Part shown: positions 36,531 through 46,332 of the stretch, piece after piece | How the letters are laid out: each line of letters begins with the position of its first letter | Numbering within the stretch: position 1 is the first letter of the stretch | DNA from: Streptomyces mirabilis | GTDB lineage: Bacteria > Actinomycetota > Actinomycetes > Streptomycetales > Streptomycetaceae | Direction of reading: 5' to 3' | DNA: 64,000 nucleotides | Assembly: GCF_039503195.1 (NCBI RefSeq) | Contig: NZ_JBCJKP010000001.1 | Location: 6,696,001 to 6,760,000, forward strand | Translations under genes and position numbers: made by a program | The notes under the pieces: generated by a model | Seen by the model: only the letters and a program-made list of their open reading frames with translations | What the model was told of the DNA's origin: nothing | Database searches by the model: none

Positions 36531-37511
36531 GTGAGGATCTTCGGCAAGGGACGGCACCGGCCCTCCGCCTCATGGCGGCAGGCCACCGATCGCGCGTTCA
36601 CGCTGATCGGCGACGGCCGGTACGAGGACGCGGGAGCGCTGCTGACGCGCGCCGCGGACCTGGAGCCCTGGCTGTCGGAGTCCTGGTTCAACCTGGCCCT
36701 GCTGCACAAGTTCCGGCACGACTGGGAGCAGGCGCGGGCCGCGGGCCTCAGGGCCGTCGCACTTCTCGACCGGGAGGCGGGCGCCCCCGACTGGTGGAAC
36801 GTCGGGATCGCCGCCACCGCTCTGCAGGACTGGCCGCTGGCCCGCCGTGCCTGGCAGGCGTACGGGCTGCGGGTGCCCGGCGGGGCCGCCGTCTCCGGGG
36901 AGCCGGTGGGGATGGACCTCGGCAGTGCGGCCGTACGGCTGTCGCCGGAGGGCGAGGCCGAGGTCGTGTGGGGGCGCAGGCTCGATCCGGCCCGGGTGGA
37001 GGTCCTGTCCATTCCGCTGCCGTCCTCGGGGCGGCGCTGGGGCGAGGTCGTTCTGCACGACGGTGTGCCGCACGGGGAGCGGACGACGGCCGCCGGGCAC
37101 GCCTATCCCGTCTTCGACGAGATCGAGCTGTGGGCGCCCTCCCCGGTGCCCACCTGGGTGGTCCTCCTGGAGGCAGCCACCGAGGAGGACCGGGACGCCC
37201 TGGAGCAGCTCGCGGCGGACGCCGGCTTCGCCGCGGAGGACTGGTCCTCGTCCGTACGGCTGCTGTGCCGGATGTGTTCCGAGTCGCGGATGCCGTCCGA
37301 CGAGGGCGACGGTGAGCATCTCGACCCGCACGACCACAGCGAGCCCGGGCATCCGGGGCCGCTCGGTCACCGCACCGACGGGCAGCTGTGGGTGCCGGAG
37401 CGGGAGTGCGGGGTGGCTGCGCCGGCTCCGCTGGTCAGGGGGCTGCTGGACGGGTGGGTCGCGGACAGTCCCGACTCCCGGGACTGGCGGGATCTCGAAG
37501 AGGTCTGCTGA
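36531..37511 (+). CDS. TPR-like conserved hypothetical protein
   Basis: 326 residues if started at GTG 36531 (VRIFGKGRHRPSASWRQATDRAF), which I prefer because upstream in-frame sequence from ATG 36381 is low-complexity. Residues ~15-110 form two to three TPR-like helix pairs (AFTLIGDGRYEDAGALLTRAADLEPWLSESWFNLALLHKF). The C-terminal part is a beta-rich domain with CRMCSES and several His/Asp-rich stretches (HLDPHDHSEPGHPG) that might bind metal. No known function. Confidence 0.7.
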   Translation: MRIFGKGRHRPSASWRQATDRAFTLIGDGRYEDAGALLTRAADLEPWLSESWFNLALLHKFRHDWEQARAAGLRAVALLDREAGAPDWWNVGIAATALQDWPLARRAWQAYGLRVPGGAAVSGEPVGMDLGSAAVRLSPEGEAEVVWGRRLDPARVEVLSIPLPSSGRRWGEVVLHDGVPHGERTTAAGHAYPVFDEIELWAPSPVPTWVVLLEAATEEDRDALEQLAADAGFAAEDWSSSVRLLCRMCSESRMPSDEGDGEHLDPHDHSEPGHPGPLGHRTDGQLWVPERECGVAAPAPLVRGLLDGWVADSPDSRDWRDLEEVC

Positions 37512-37530
37512 GTGCTGCGGGTTCACCGCG

Positions 37531-37599
37531 GGTCGGTGGGGGCTTGTCGCGCCCACGCGGCGGAGCCGCAGATCAACACGGTCCCGCGCCTTCGCGGGA
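37531..37599. repeat. interspersed Streptomyces repeat with terminator hairpin
   Basis: GGTCGGTGGGGGCTTGTCGC followed by GCCCACGCGGCGGAGCCGCA and a TCCCGCG/CGCGGGA hairpin (37582-37599). It matches, from memory, another widespread streptomycete intergenic element and probably terminates the TPR-gene transcript before def. Confidence 0.6.
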
Positions 37600-37661
37600 T
37601 GCCACCCCCGTACCCTGTATGAGCACCACACCCCTGGTTTCGAGGAAGGCGTACGTCGGTC

Positions 37662-38312
37662 ATGGCGCAGCAGGACACCGAGCAGCAGCACTCTGGAGTG
37701 CTCCCCGTGGACGACGAGGGCTTCGTCAACGACACCGAGGACGGTGAGGAGCGCGAGGCGGCCTACCGTGAGCGCGGTACCTCGCGGCCGATCACGGTCG
37801 TCGGCAACCCGGTGCTGCACAAGGAGTGCAAGGACGTCACCGAGTTCGGGCCCGAGCTCGACCAGCTGGTCGCCGACATGTTCGCCAGCCAGCGCACCGC
37901 CGAGGGCGTGGGCCTGGCGGCCAACCAGATCGGCGTCGACCTGAAGGTCTTCGTCTACGACTGCCAGGACGACGAGGGCAAGCGGCACGTCGGTGTCGTC
38001 TGCAACCCCGTCCTCGTCGAGCTGCCCGCCGAGCAGCGCCGCCTCGACGACAGCAACGAGGGCTGCCTCTCGGTGCCGACCGCGTACGCGCCGCTGGCCC
38101 GCCCCGACTACGCGGAGGTCACCGGGCAGGACGAGAAGGGCAACCCGATCAAGGTGCGCGGTACCGGATACTTCGCGCGCTGCCTCCAGCACGAGACCGA
38201 TCACCTGTACGGCTACCTCTACATCGACCGGCTCTCCAAGCGCGAGCGCAAGGAAGCCCTGCGGCAGATGGCCGAGAACGAGCCCCGCTACCCGATCGTC
38301 GCGAACGACTGA
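37662..38312 (+). CDS. def: peptide deformylase
   Basis: 216 residues. All three deformylase motifs are intact: GVGLAANQ (82-89), EGCLS (133-137) and HETDH (177-181), with the Cys and two His as metal ligands and Glu as catalyst. It removes the formyl group from nascent proteins. The ~40-residue acidic N-terminal extension is typical of streptomycete forms. A second deformylase elsewhere in the genome is common in this genus. Confidence 0.95.
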   Translation: MAQQDTEQQHSGVLPVDDEGFVNDTEDGEEREAAYRERGTSRPITVVGNPVLHKECKDVTEFGPELDQLVADMFASQRTAEGVGLAANQIGVDLKVFVYDCQDDEGKRHVGVVCNPVLVELPAEQRRLDDSNEGCLSVPTAYAPLARPDYAEVTGQDEKGNPIKVRGTGYFARCLQHETDHLYGYLYIDRLSKRERKEALRQMAENEPRYPIVAND

Positions 38313-38361
38313 GTCGCGGCAGGACAGTTGGGGTTCGCGCGCACGCGCGGGTCGGCCCGAG

Positions 38362-38397
38362 CGGCGTCTGGTCAGGGGGAACTCCCTGACCAGGCGC
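38362..38397 (+). terminator. terminator after def
   Basis: A 15-bp stem with one G-T pair (38362-38376 with 38383-38397) and a six-base loop. The rest of the 309-bp gap to cyc1 (38398-38621) is comparatively A/T-rich and should hold the cyc1 promoter, but I cannot assign one. Confidence 0.65.
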
Positions 38398-38621
38398 CGT
38401 TCGTATGTGCGTCGCACGTTCGATCCCCTGTGCTCCTCAAGTGATCCATATTCAGTCACACAAGGGGAGATTCTCAGCACTGTGAGGTAGTGAGTGGAGT
38501 AAATCCGTTCCCAGAACGGTCAGTTGTGGTGCTGAATGGGAAGTGCGGGGATACGCAACGGCGCACGCCCGGCACAGCGGGAGGGGCGCAGCGTCAACTG
38601 GCGGCTGAGAGGGGTTTGTTC

Positions 38622-39707
38622 GTGCATGCATTCTCACACGGCACTTCATCGACACCGACCGTGGTCGCGGTTCCACCGGCGCTCTCTCTCCCGGTGATCG
38701 AGTCCGCGTTTCCCCGTCAACTGCACCCGTATTGGCCGAGGCTTCAGGAGAACACACGTTCGTGGCTGAGGGAAAAACGCCTCATGTCGGCGGACAAGGT
38801 CGACGAATATGCCGACGGCCTTTGCTATACGGACCTGATGGCGGGCTACTACATTGGCGCTCCCGACGAGGTCCTGCAGGCGATAGCGGACTACAGCGCG
38901 TGGTTCTTCGTCTGGGACGACCGTCACGACCGCGATGTCATCCACGCCAGGCCCGGCGCCTGGCGGAGGCTCAGGTTCCAGCTGCACGCGGCTCTGGACT
39001 CCCCCAGGGAGCACCTGCACCACCGGGATCCACTGGTCGCGGGGTTCGCGGACAGCATGGTGCGCCTGTACTCGTTCCTGACCAAGAAGTGGAACGCGCG
39101 CTTCGCCCGGCATTTCCACGCGGTGATCGAGGCGTACGACCGGGAATTCCGCAACCGGGTCAACGGCACCGTCCCCACGGTCGAGGAATATCTGGAACTG
39201 CGGCGGCTCACCTTCGCGCACTGGATCTGGACCGACCTGCTGGAGCCGAGTGCGGGCTGTGAACTTCCCACCGCCGTGCGGAACCATTTCGCATATCGGC
39301 GAGCGGCGCTGCTGAGTCAGGAATTCGCCGCGTGGTACAACGACCTCTGCTCGCTCCCGAAAGAAATCGCGGGCGACGAGGTCCACAATCTCGGAATCAG
39401 CCTCATTCATCACGAGGGGCTGACACTCGAAGAAGCGGTCCAGGACACCCGGCGGCGGATCGAGGAATGCATCACCGAATTCCTCGACGCGGAAAACGAC
39501 CTCAACCGGTTCGCCGACACCCTCGCGGACGGCACCGTGCACGGCAAGGAATTGAGTCTCGCCGTGAAAGCGTGCCTCGGCAATATGCGGAACTGGTTCA
39601 GCTCCGTGTACTGGTTCCACCACGAGTCCGGCCGGTACACCGTCGACAGCTGGGACGACCGCTCCACACCCCCGTACGTCAACAACGAAGCGGCAGGTGA
39701 GTCATGA
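38622..39707 (+). CDS. cyc1: epi-isozizaene synthase (sesquiterpene cyclase)
   Basis: 361 residues from GTG 38622, preceded by GAGAGGGG; length and N-terminus (MHAF) agree with the characterised S. coelicolor enzyme. The Asp-rich metal motif is DDRHD (99-103), and NDLCSLPKE (240-248) is the NSE/DTE triad motif. It cyclises farnesyl diphosphate to epi-isozizaene, which the overlapping CYP170A gene product oxidises to albaflavenone. The substrate pocket residues cannot be compared without an alignment, but overall similarity is very high. Confidence 0.95.
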   Translation: MHAFSHGTSSTPTVVAVPPALSLPVIESAFPRQLHPYWPRLQENTRSWLREKRLMSADKVDEYADGLCYTDLMAGYYIGAPDEVLQAIADYSAWFFVWDDRHDRDVIHARPGAWRRLRFQLHAALDSPREHLHHRDPLVAGFADSMVRLYSFLTKKWNARFARHFHAVIEAYDREFRNRVNGTVPTVEEYLELRRLTFAHWIWTDLLEPSAGCELPTAVRNHFAYRRAALLSQEFAAWYNDLCSLPKEIAGDEVHNLGISLIHHEGLTLEEAVQDTRRRIEECITEFLDAENDLNRFADTLADGTVHGKELSLAVKACLGNMRNWFSSVYWFHHESGRYTVDSWDDRSTPPYVNNEAAGES

Positions 39708-41074
39708 CCGTCGAGTCCGTGAAGCCCGCGCAACCCGCGGCACCGCAGCTGCCCGTCCCACCCCTGGCCGGGGGCGGCGTACCCGTCCTGGGCCACGGCT
39801 GGAAACTGGTCCGCGACCCGCTGGGCTTCCTCGCCCGGCTCCGCGACCACGGCGACGTCGTACGGCTCAAGCTGGGCCCCAAGACGGTGTACGCGCTCAC
39901 CTCGCCGGCCCTCACCGGAGCGATGGCGCTCAGCACCGACTTCAAGATCGACGGACCCCTCTGGGAGTCCCTGGAAGGCCTGCTCGGCAAGGAGGGCGTC
40001 GCCACCGCGAACGGGCCGAGGCACCGTCGCCAGCGCCGCACCATCCAGCCCGCGTTCCGGCTCGACGTCATCCCCGAGTACGGACCGATCATGGAGGAGG
40101 AGGCGCGTGCGCTCGCCGCGCGCATGGGGTCGGGCGAGCCCGTCGACTGCACCTCCGAGTCGTTCCGCGTCGCCGTGCGCATCGCGGCCCGCTGTCTGCT
40201 GCGCGGCGAGTTCATGGACGAGCGCGCCGAACGGCTGAGCGTCGCGCTCGCCACCGTGTTCCGCGGCATGTACCGGCGCATGGTGATCCCGGCGGGCCCG
40301 CTCTATCGGCTGCCGCTTCCGGCCAACCGAAAATTCGACCGCGCATTGGCCGATTTGCATCTTCTCGTCGACGAGATCGTCGCCGAGCGCCGCGCATCCG
40401 GTCAAAAGCCGGACGATTTGCTGACGGCATTGCTGGAAGCGAAGGACGAGAACGGCGGGCCGATCGGCGAACAGGAGATCCACGACCAAGTCGTAGCGAT
40501 ACTCACGCCCGGCAGCGAAACCGTGGCGTCCACGATCATGTGGCTGCTGCAAGTCCTCACCGAACACCCGGAACACGCCACGCGGGTGGCCGAGGAGGTC
40601 AAATCCGTCGTCGGGGACCGGCCCGTCGCATTCGACGACGTCCGGAAGCTGTCGTACACCAACAATGTCGTTGTCGAGTCGATGCGGCTGCGCCCTGCCG
40701 TATGGATTTTGACCCGGCGGGCGGTGACCGAAACCGAACTCGGCGGCTATCGGATACCGGCCGGTGCCGACATCGTCTACAGTCCGTTCGCCATCCAGCG
40801 TGATCCGCGCTCGTACGACGGGCATCTGGATTTCGACCCCGACCGCTGGCTTCCGGAACGCGCCAAGGACGTCCCGAAGCACGCCATGAGCCCCTTCAGT
40901 GTGGGCAACCGGAAGTGCCCGAGCGACCACTTCTCGATGGCGCAGCTCAGCCTGATCACGGCGACGGTGGCGTCCCGGTGGCGGTTCGAGCAGGTCTCCG
41001 GGTCCAATGACGCGACCCGCGTCGGCATCACCCTGCGTCCGTACCGGCTGCTGCTGAGGGCCCTGCCGCGGTGA
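39704..41074 (+). CDS. CYP170A-type cytochrome P450, albaflavenone synthase
   Basis: 456 residues, start overlapping the cyc1 stop by four bases. P450 features: I-helix [11 protein letters not shown]-helix ESMRLRP (ExxR), and heme loop [13 protein letters not shown] with Cys405. The characterised CYP170A1 performs two sequential allylic oxidations of epi-isozizaene and has a second, terpene-synthase-like activity associated with Asp-rich segments. The comparable [17 protein letters not shown] is present here. Translational coupling with the cyclase fits a dedicated two-step pathway. Confidence 0.93.
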   Translation: MTVESVKPAQPAAPQLPVPPLAGGGVPVLGHGWKLVRDPLGFLARLRDHGDVVRLKLGPKTVYALTSPALTGAMALSTDFKIDGPLWESLEGLLGKEGVATANGPRHRRQRRTIQPAFRLDVIPEYGPIMEEEARALAARMGSGEPVDCTSESFRVAVRIAARCLLRGEFMDERAERLSVALATVFRGMYRRMVIPAGPLYRLPLPANRKFDRALADLHLLVDEIVAERRASGQKPDDLLTALLEAKDENGGPIGEQEIHDQVVAILTPGSETVASTIMWLLQVLTEHPEHATRVAEEVKSVVGDRPVAFDDVRKLSYTNNVVVESMRLRPAVWILTRRAVTETELGGYRIPAGADIVYSPFAIQRDPRSYDGHLDFDPDRWLPERAKDVPKHAMSPFSVGNRKCPSDHFSMAQLSLITATVASRWRFEQVSGSNDATRVGITLRPYRLLLRALPR

Positions 41075-41121
41075 CCGCGCGGTGTCGTCCGCGGTGACCC
41101 CGTGTCCGTACCGGTGCGCGT

Positions 41122-42084
41122 TCAGGCAGCCCGCGGGCCCCTGAACGTGCGCCGGTACGCCTGCGGGGTCGTCCCCAGGCTCCGGACGAACTGGTGGCGC
41201 AGCGCGGCCGCGGTACCGAAACCGGTGCGGCCCGCGATCGCGTCCATCGTCTCGTCCGACGCCTCCAGCAACTCCTGGGCCAGCAGCACCCTTTGGCGCA
41301 GGATCCAGCGGTACGGGGTGGTGCCGGTCTCCTGCTGGAAGCGGCGTGCGAAGGTGCGCGGTGACATGTGGGCGCGGGCAGCGAGCTGCTCGACGGTCAC
41401 CTCCCGGTCGAGGTGGCGCTCCATCCACACCAGTACCTCGCCGACCGTGTCGCAGGTGGAGCGGGGCAGCGGACGCTCGATGTACTGGGCCTGCCCGCCG
41501 TCCCGGTGCGGGGGCACCACCATCCGGCGGGCGATGGCGTTGGCGACCTCGGGGCCTTGTTCCTTGCGGACGATGTGCAGACAGGCGTCGATTCCGGCGG
41601 CGGTGCCCGCCGAAGTGATCACCGGGTCCTCGTCCACGTACAGCACGTCCGGTTCCACGATCGCCTTCGGGTACTGCCGGGTGAGCTCCTCGGCGTGGTG
41701 CCAGTGCACGGCGCAGCGCCGCCCGTCGAGGAGCCCGGCCGCGCCGAGCACGAAGACACCGGAGCAGACGCTGAGCACCCGGGCGCCCCGGTCCGTGGCG
41801 CGGTGCAGGGCGTCGAGCAGTTCGGTCGGATAGGACCGGGACACATAGGAGTTCCCGGCGGGCAGAGCGATGAGGTCGGCGCTCTCCAGTCGCTCCAGGC
41901 CGTGCTCCGTGGTCAGCGAGAACCCCGCGTGGGTGCTCAGGGTCGGGCCCTCGGCGGAGGCGACCGCGAAGTCGTAAGTGGGCAGGCCGTCGTCGCTGCG
42001 GTCGATGCCGAACACCTCGCAGACGACCCCGAGTTCGAAGGGGTGCACACCGTCGAGCAGGACCGCGGCCACGTTTTTCAGCAT
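41122..42084 (-). CDS. AraC/GlxA-family transcriptional regulator with DJ-1/PfpI-like domain
   Basis: 320 residues from ATG 42084. The N-terminal ~190 residues form a DJ-1/PfpI-like domain (VSVCSGVFVLGAAGLLDGRRCAVHWHHAEEL region, Cys in SVCSG). The C-terminal tandem AraC HTH includes ARAHMSPRTFARRFQQETGTTPYRWILRQRVLLAQELLE. In S. coelicolor an AraC-type gene (nrdS) belongs to the nrdABS unit; by position this may be its ortholog, here separated from nrdB by the S53 cassette. Its target is unknown. Confidence 0.82.
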   Translation of the reverse strand: MLKNVAAVLLDGVHPFELGVVCEVFGIDRSDDGLPTYDFAVASAEGPTLSTHAGFSLTTEHGLERLESADLIALPAGNSYVSRSYPTELLDALHRATDRGARVLSVCSGVFVLGAAGLLDGRRCAVHWHHAEELTRQYPKAIVEPDVLYVDEDPVITSAGTAAGIDACLHIVRKEQGPEVANAIARRMVVPPHRDGGQAQYIERPLPRSTCDTVGEVLVWMERHLDREVTVEQLAARAHMSPRTFARRFQQETGTTPYRWILRQRVLLAQELLEASDETMDAIAGRTGFGTAAALRHQFVRSLGTTPQAYRRTFRGPRAA

Positions 42085-42178
42085 GCCCGCCAGTGTGCCT
42101 CGTCGGTGGCAGGAAATCGAGGGTGTACGGCAGTCCTGCCACTGACGCCGAAGGGTGAGCGGTACGACAGTGGTGTTC

Positions 42179-42475
42179 ATGAAGACACTCATGGACACCA
42201 CCGCCGGAATCCTGACGGTCCTCGCGCTCTTCGTGGTCGTGGCCCTGCCCGCGCTGATCGGCGCGGCCCACGAGCGGCGCATCGACCGTCAGCTAGGACT
42301 TCGTGACCAGCACCGTGACCGTCCACTCCTGAATGCCCTTGCACGACACCTTGCCCGGGGCGGTCGCGCAGAGCGGCCGGGACGAGGTGAGGTGGGCGGT
42401 TCCCGCCGAGACCGCCTTGAAGGCGGAGCTCGCGTCGCCCGCCTGGAGGACGATGCCGCTGTTGGTGGCCTCTAG
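42179..42475 (+). CDS. possible small membrane protein, 3' end doubtful
   Basis: The frame opens at ATG 42179 with a convincing transmembrane helix (AGILTVLALFVVVALPALIGAA) and AHERRIDRQL. From about 42290 it runs antisense into the lipoprotein coding region and becomes Arg/Gly/Leu-rich noise. I suspect a genuine small membrane protein truncated at an insertion boundary, or a short protein whose stop was lost. It is divergent from the AraC-type gene. Confidence 0.35.
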   Translation: MKTLMDTTAGILTVLALFVVVALPALIGAAHERRIDRQLGLRDQHRDRPLLNALARHLARGGRAERPGRGEVGGSRRDRLEGGARVARLEDDAAVGGL

Positions 42476-42751
42476 CCCGGTGCCGCTGACCTTGACGGGT
42501 GTCCAGGGCCGACTGGGGGTGCCGTCCAGGGTGAGGCGGAGTACGCCGCCGGCCGTGAGGCAGTACGTGTGGCCGGTGTCGGCGGCGCCGAGTTCCGCGG
42601 GAGCCGTGTCGCAGCTCGGGTGGCTCGTCGTGGGGGACGGCGACACGGAGCGGCTGCCGCCCGCGTCACCGCCGCCCTGTGTGCCGCAGCCCGCGAGGAG
42701 CAGTGTCAGGGCCGTGAGGGCGAGGATCCGATGGTGGGTCGTACGGCGCAT
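42293..42751 (-). CDS. putative secreted lipoprotein
   Basis: 152 residues from ATG 42751 behind an excellent AAGGAGG. Type II signal peptide: MRRTTHHRILALTALTLLLAGC with lipobox LLAGC. The mature part begins with a Gly/Ser/Pro linker and contains four more cysteines (likely two disulfides), with no recognised domain. It lies 99 bp downstream of the S53 protease on the same strand, so the two may form a secreted pair. Confidence 0.72.
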   Translation of the reverse strand: MRRTTHHRILALTALTLLLAGCGTQGGGDAGGSRSVSPSPTTSHPSCDTAPAELGAADTGHTYCLTAGGVLRLTLDGTPSRPWTPVKVSGTGLEATNSGIVLQAGDASSAFKAVSAGTAHLTSSRPLCATAPGKVSCKGIQEWTVTVLVTKS

Positions 42752-42850
42752 GGGGTGGCACCTCCTTGTCGCTTGGACGTGCCACCCCCGCATCAGGATC
42801 CACACAGGGACACAGGGCCCTGGCCGCGACGCCGGCCAGGGCCCCACTGG

Positions 42851-44929
42851 TCAGCTGGTCGTGACGGCGGTGTCGTCGACGACGAAGCTGGTCTGGAGCG
42901 AGGAGTCCTCGACCCCGCTGAACTTCAGGGTGACGGTGGACCCGGCGAACGAGGACAGGTCGAAGGTCTTCTGGGCGTAGCCGGAGGCGGCGTTGAGGTT
43001 CGAGTACGTCGCCAGGGTGGTCGATCCGGCGGTGACCGTCAGCTTGTCGTACTGGCTGCCCGTGGTGGTCTCCGCGGTGTCGATGTGCAGGTAGAAGGTG
43101 AAGCTGGCCTTGCAACCGGACGGGATCGTCACCGACTGGGAGAGCGTGTCGGTGTGCGTCGAGCCGTAGCCGTCCAGCCACGCCTTGTACGAACCGGCGT
43201 GCGCGGCCTCACTGCTGGAGTTGGTGATCACGCCGCTGCTGGCACTCCAGGTCGTGTTGCCCGACTCGAAGCCCGGGTTGCCGAGCAGCTGCGCCGAGGT
43301 GCAGGTGCCGCCGGAGGTGCTGACGGTCCAGGTGAAGGAGGCGGAGCCGGAGGCGCCCGTGCTGTCGGAGGCGGAGACGGTGACGCTGTACGTACCGGCC
43401 GTGCTCGCGGTGCCGGAGATCAGACCGGTGGAGCTGCTGATCGAAAGACCGGTCGGCAGACCGCTCGCGCTGTAGGTGAGGGTCGCGCCCGCGCTGTCGC
43501 TCGCCGAGATCTGCAGGCTGACCGAACCGCCGGTGGTGGTGGACTGGCTGCCCGGGTTGGTGACGGTCACCGTGTTGCCGGTGCTGGTACCCGAGGCGAA
43601 GGCGGTGGTGCCGTTCGGGGTGCCCCAGCCGGTCGGGCCGTCGTACCCGGTGGCCGCGGTGCAGAAGTACGAGGGCGAGCAGGAGCCGTTGTTGCCGCTG
43701 GTCACGTCGTACAGGTTCGAGGTGTGGGAGTACGGGTACTTCGCCGGATAGTCGCTGGAGCCCGGGGTGCCCGCGAGGGCGTACACACCCGCGATGATCG
43801 GCGAGGAGGCGCTCGTACCGCCGTAGACCGCCCAGCCGGAGCCGCCGTAGGTGTCGTAGACGGCCACGCCGGTGGCGGGGTCGGCGACCGCGGAGACGTC
43901 GGCCTCCATGCGCTTGGAGCAGCCGGTGTCGGTCTGCCAGCTCGGCTTCGGGTCGTAGGCGGAGCAGCCGGAGCCCGTGCCCTCGGTGCTGCTGGTCTTC
44001 CACACGGACTCGGTCCAGCCGCGGCTGTTGGAGCTGGTGGACAGCGCGGTGCCGCCGACGGCCGTCACGTACTGGGACGTGGCCGGGTACTCGGCACCGT
44101 AGGCGGAGTCACCGGAGGAGACGGTGATGGCGACGCCCGGGTGCTTGAAGTACGAGGTGTCCTCGCTGGTCTGCGAGGAGGACTCGGAGCCGCCCCAGCT
44201 GTTGGAGACGAACTTCGCGCCCAGCGCCACGGCCTCGTTCTCGGCGGTGCCGAGGTCGGAGTCGGTGGCCGAGTTGGCCTCGACGAGGACGATGTTGCAG
44301 TTCGGGCAGACCGCGCTGACCATGTCGATGTCGAGCGCTTCCTCACCCGCCCAGCCGGTGTCGTTGGTCGGCAGGGAGCTGGTCGAGCCGGTCTGGCTGA
44401 CCTGCTTGAAGCAGCCGTTGGCCTTGGTGCAGGCCGACAGGCCGAACTGCGAACGGTAGGTCGCGAGGTCCGACTCCGCGTTGGGGTCGTTGTACGCGTC
44501 GACCACGGCGACGGTCAGGCCGGAGCCGCCGGTGGAGGGCAGGTGGTAGGCGCTGTGCAGGTTGGCCGGGCTCAGACCGGACACCGCGGCGGCGGCGTTC
44601 GGCGAGATCGCTGCGGCCAGCTTCTGCTTGATGTCGGTGCGGCGCTGCGCGAAACAGGTCGCGTGTCCGGCCGTCGGGGCGCCGCACAGGTGCGTGGTCG
44701 GCACCTTCTGGCCCGCCTTGCCCGTGGAGTGCACGGCCTGCGCGCCCGGGGCGGTCAGGGCCTTCGCGTTCTGGGCGGTCCGGGAGGGCTTGGCGGTGGT
44801 CGGCGCCGGCTGCGCGTTCGCGGCCGGGGCGGCCATGAGTCCGGCGACCGTGAGGGCGAGGGCGGGCGCGGCGGCGGTCAGAAGTCTTCGCAGTCGCCGG
44901 GCCGGCCTGCTGGGGGGTGTCTCACGCAT
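42851..44929 (-). CDS. secreted S53 (sedolisin/kumamolisin-like) serine-carboxyl protease
   Basis: 692 residues from ATG 44929 (GGAGGC eight bases upstream; ATG 44944 is less likely). Sec signal peptide ends near ANA-QPA. A short pro-segment is followed by the catalytic domain with Glu/Asp in [16 protein letters not shown] and Ser in [17 protein letters not shown]; the calcium-site region follows. After it come an immunoglobulin-like He_PIG domain ([38 protein letters not shown]) and a C-terminal jelly-roll-like domain ([11 protein letters not shown]). It probably degrades extracellular protein; the extra domains suggest surface or polymer binding. Confidence 0.88.
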   Translation of the reverse strand: MRETPPSRPARRLRRLLTAAAPALALTVAGLMAAPAANAQPAPTTAKPSRTAQNAKALTAPGAQAVHSTGKAGQKVPTTHLCGAPTAGHATCFAQRRTDIKQKLAAAISPNAAAAVSGLSPANLHSAYHLPSTGGSGLTVAVVDAYNDPNAESDLATYRSQFGLSACTKANGCFKQVSQTGSTSSLPTNDTGWAGEEALDIDMVSAVCPNCNIVLVEANSATDSDLGTAENEAVALGAKFVSNSWGGSESSSQTSEDTSYFKHPGVAITVSSGDSAYGAEYPATSQYVTAVGGTALSTSSNSRGWTESVWKTSSTEGTGSGCSAYDPKPSWQTDTGCSKRMEADVSAVADPATGVAVYDTYGGSGWAVYGGTSASSPIIAGVYALAGTPGSSDYPAKYPYSHTSNLYDVTSGNNGSCSPSYFCTAATGYDGPTGWGTPNGTTAFASGTSTGNTVTVTNPGSQSTTTGGSVSLQISASDSAGATLTYSASGLPTGLSISSSTGLISGTASTAGTYSVTVSASDSTGASGSASFTWTVSTSGGTCTSAQLLGNPGFESGNTTWSASSGVITNSSSEAAHAGSYKAWLDGYGSTHTDTLSQSVTIPSGCKASFTFYLHIDTAETTTGSQYDKLTVTAGSTTLATYSNLNAASGYAQKTFDLSSFAGSTVTLKFSGVEDSSLQTSFVVDDTAVTTS

Positions 44930-45234
44930 GGGTGCTGCCTCCATTGGTTTGAGGCGGGTGCCGTGGGGGCCGGGGTAGGGCCGCGCACGGCTCCACAGCC
45001 GGAAGTGGGGGTTCTCGGCGTTGCGTGGCAGGCCCGTGACGCGCGTAGCGTGAGAGAAGTGCGGATGTGCCATGGGCATGCCAAACTGCTCGCCCTGTCG
45101 TGCCGCTGTACGTGACATGTCAGGACGGGCAGAACCTAGCCGGGGCCAATGACGCCGGATAGCCACGCCCGAAGAACTTTGCCGCCCCATAGGGGGTCCA
45201 TGGACGGTGCATGGACGGCCCATGGACGAGACGC

Positions 45235-45271
45235 GGTGATGCCGGGCCGCGACATGCGGCCCGGCATCACC
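45235..45271. terminator. terminator downstream of nrdB
   Basis: A perfect 16-bp inverted repeat (45235-45250 with 45256-45271) with a five-base loop lies 48 bp beyond the nrdB stop. The remaining gap (44930-45234) should contain the S53 protease promoter. It also holds three CATGGAC repeats (45199-45223) but nothing else recognisable. Confidence 0.7.
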
Positions 45272-45318
45272 GGTGTCGTACCGTCAGAAGTCCTCGTACC
45301 GCCGGACGTTCCCGTCCG

Positions 45319-46332
45319 TCAGAAGTCCTCGTCGAAGCCGACCGAGCCCTCCACCGCCACCTGGTACGCCGAGGGGCGGCGCTCGAAGAAGTTGGTCAGC
45401 TCCTGGACGCCCTGGAGCTCCATGAAGGAGAAGGGGTTCTCGGAGCCGTACACCGGGGCGAAGCCGAGGCGCTGGAGACGCTGGTCGGCCACGCACTCCA
45501 GGTACTGGCGCATCGAGTCGGTGTTCATGCCCGGCAGACCCTCACCGCACAGGTCGCGCGCGAACTGCAGCTCGGCCTCGACGGCCTCCCTCAGCATGTC
45601 GGTGACCTGCTGCTGGAGCTGGTCGTCGAAGAGCTCCGGCTCCTCCTTGCGCACGGTGTCCACCACCTCGAAGGCGAAGGACATGTGCATCGTCTCGTCG
45701 CGGAACACCCAGTTGGTGCCGGTGGCGAGACCGTGCAGCAGACCCCGGCTGCGGAACCAGTAGACGTACGCGAAGGCGCCGTAGAAGAAGAGGCCCTCGA
45801 TGCACGCGGCGAAGCAGATGAGGTTGAGCAGGAAGCGACGCCGGTCCGCCTTGGTCTCCAGACGGTCCAGCTTCTCCACCGAGTCCATCCACTTGAAGCA
45901 GAACTCGGCCTTCTCGCGGATCGAGGGGATGCTCTCGACGGCGTCGAAGGCCGCGGCGCGGTCCTCCGGGTCGGGAAGGTAGGTGTCCAGCAGGGTCAGA
46001 TAGAACTGGACGTGGACCGCTTCCTCGAACAGCTGCCTGGAGAGATACAGGCGCGCCTCGGGGGAGTTGATGTGCTTGTAGAGGGTCAGCACGAGGTTGT
46101 TCGACACGATCGAGTCGCCCGTCGCGAAGAACGCGACCAGCCGGCCGATCATGTGCTGCTCGCCCTGCGAGAGCTTCGCCAGGTCGGCCACGTCCGAGTG
46201 GAGGTCGACCTCCTCCACGGTCCAGGTGTTCTTGATGGCGTCCCGGTAGCGCTCGTAGAAATCGGGGTAGCGCATGGGGCGGAGCGTGAGTTCGAAGCCC
46301 GGGTCGAGCAGGTTCTTTTCGGTGGAGCTCAT
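45319..46332 (-). CDS. nrdB: ribonucleotide reductase class Ia small subunit NrdB
   Basis: 337 residues. The di-iron ligands lie in LFEEAVHVQFYL (ExxH) and FRDETMHMSFAFEV (ExxH) with further carboxylates in FFATGDSIVSNNL and CIEGLFFYGAF; a Tyr-radical candidate follows in LTLLDTYLPD. The conserved acidic C-terminal tail VGFDEDF binds NrdA. Its ATG shares one base with the nrdA stop (TAATG), so translation is coupled. Confidence 0.95.
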   Translation of the reverse strand: MSSTEKNLLDPGFELTLRPMRYPDFYERYRDAIKNTWTVEEVDLHSDVADLAKLSQGEQHMIGRLVAFFATGDSIVSNNLVLTLYKHINSPEARLYLSRQLFEEAVHVQFYLTLLDTYLPDPEDRAAAFDAVESIPSIREKAEFCFKWMDSVEKLDRLETKADRRRFLLNLICFAACIEGLFFYGAFAYVYWFRSRGLLHGLATGTNWVFRDETMHMSFAFEVVDTVRKEEPELFDDQLQQQVTDMLREAVEAELQFARDLCGEGLPGMNTDSMRQYLECVADQRLQRLGFAPVYGSENPFSFMELQGVQELTNFFERRPSAYQVAVEGSVGFDEDF

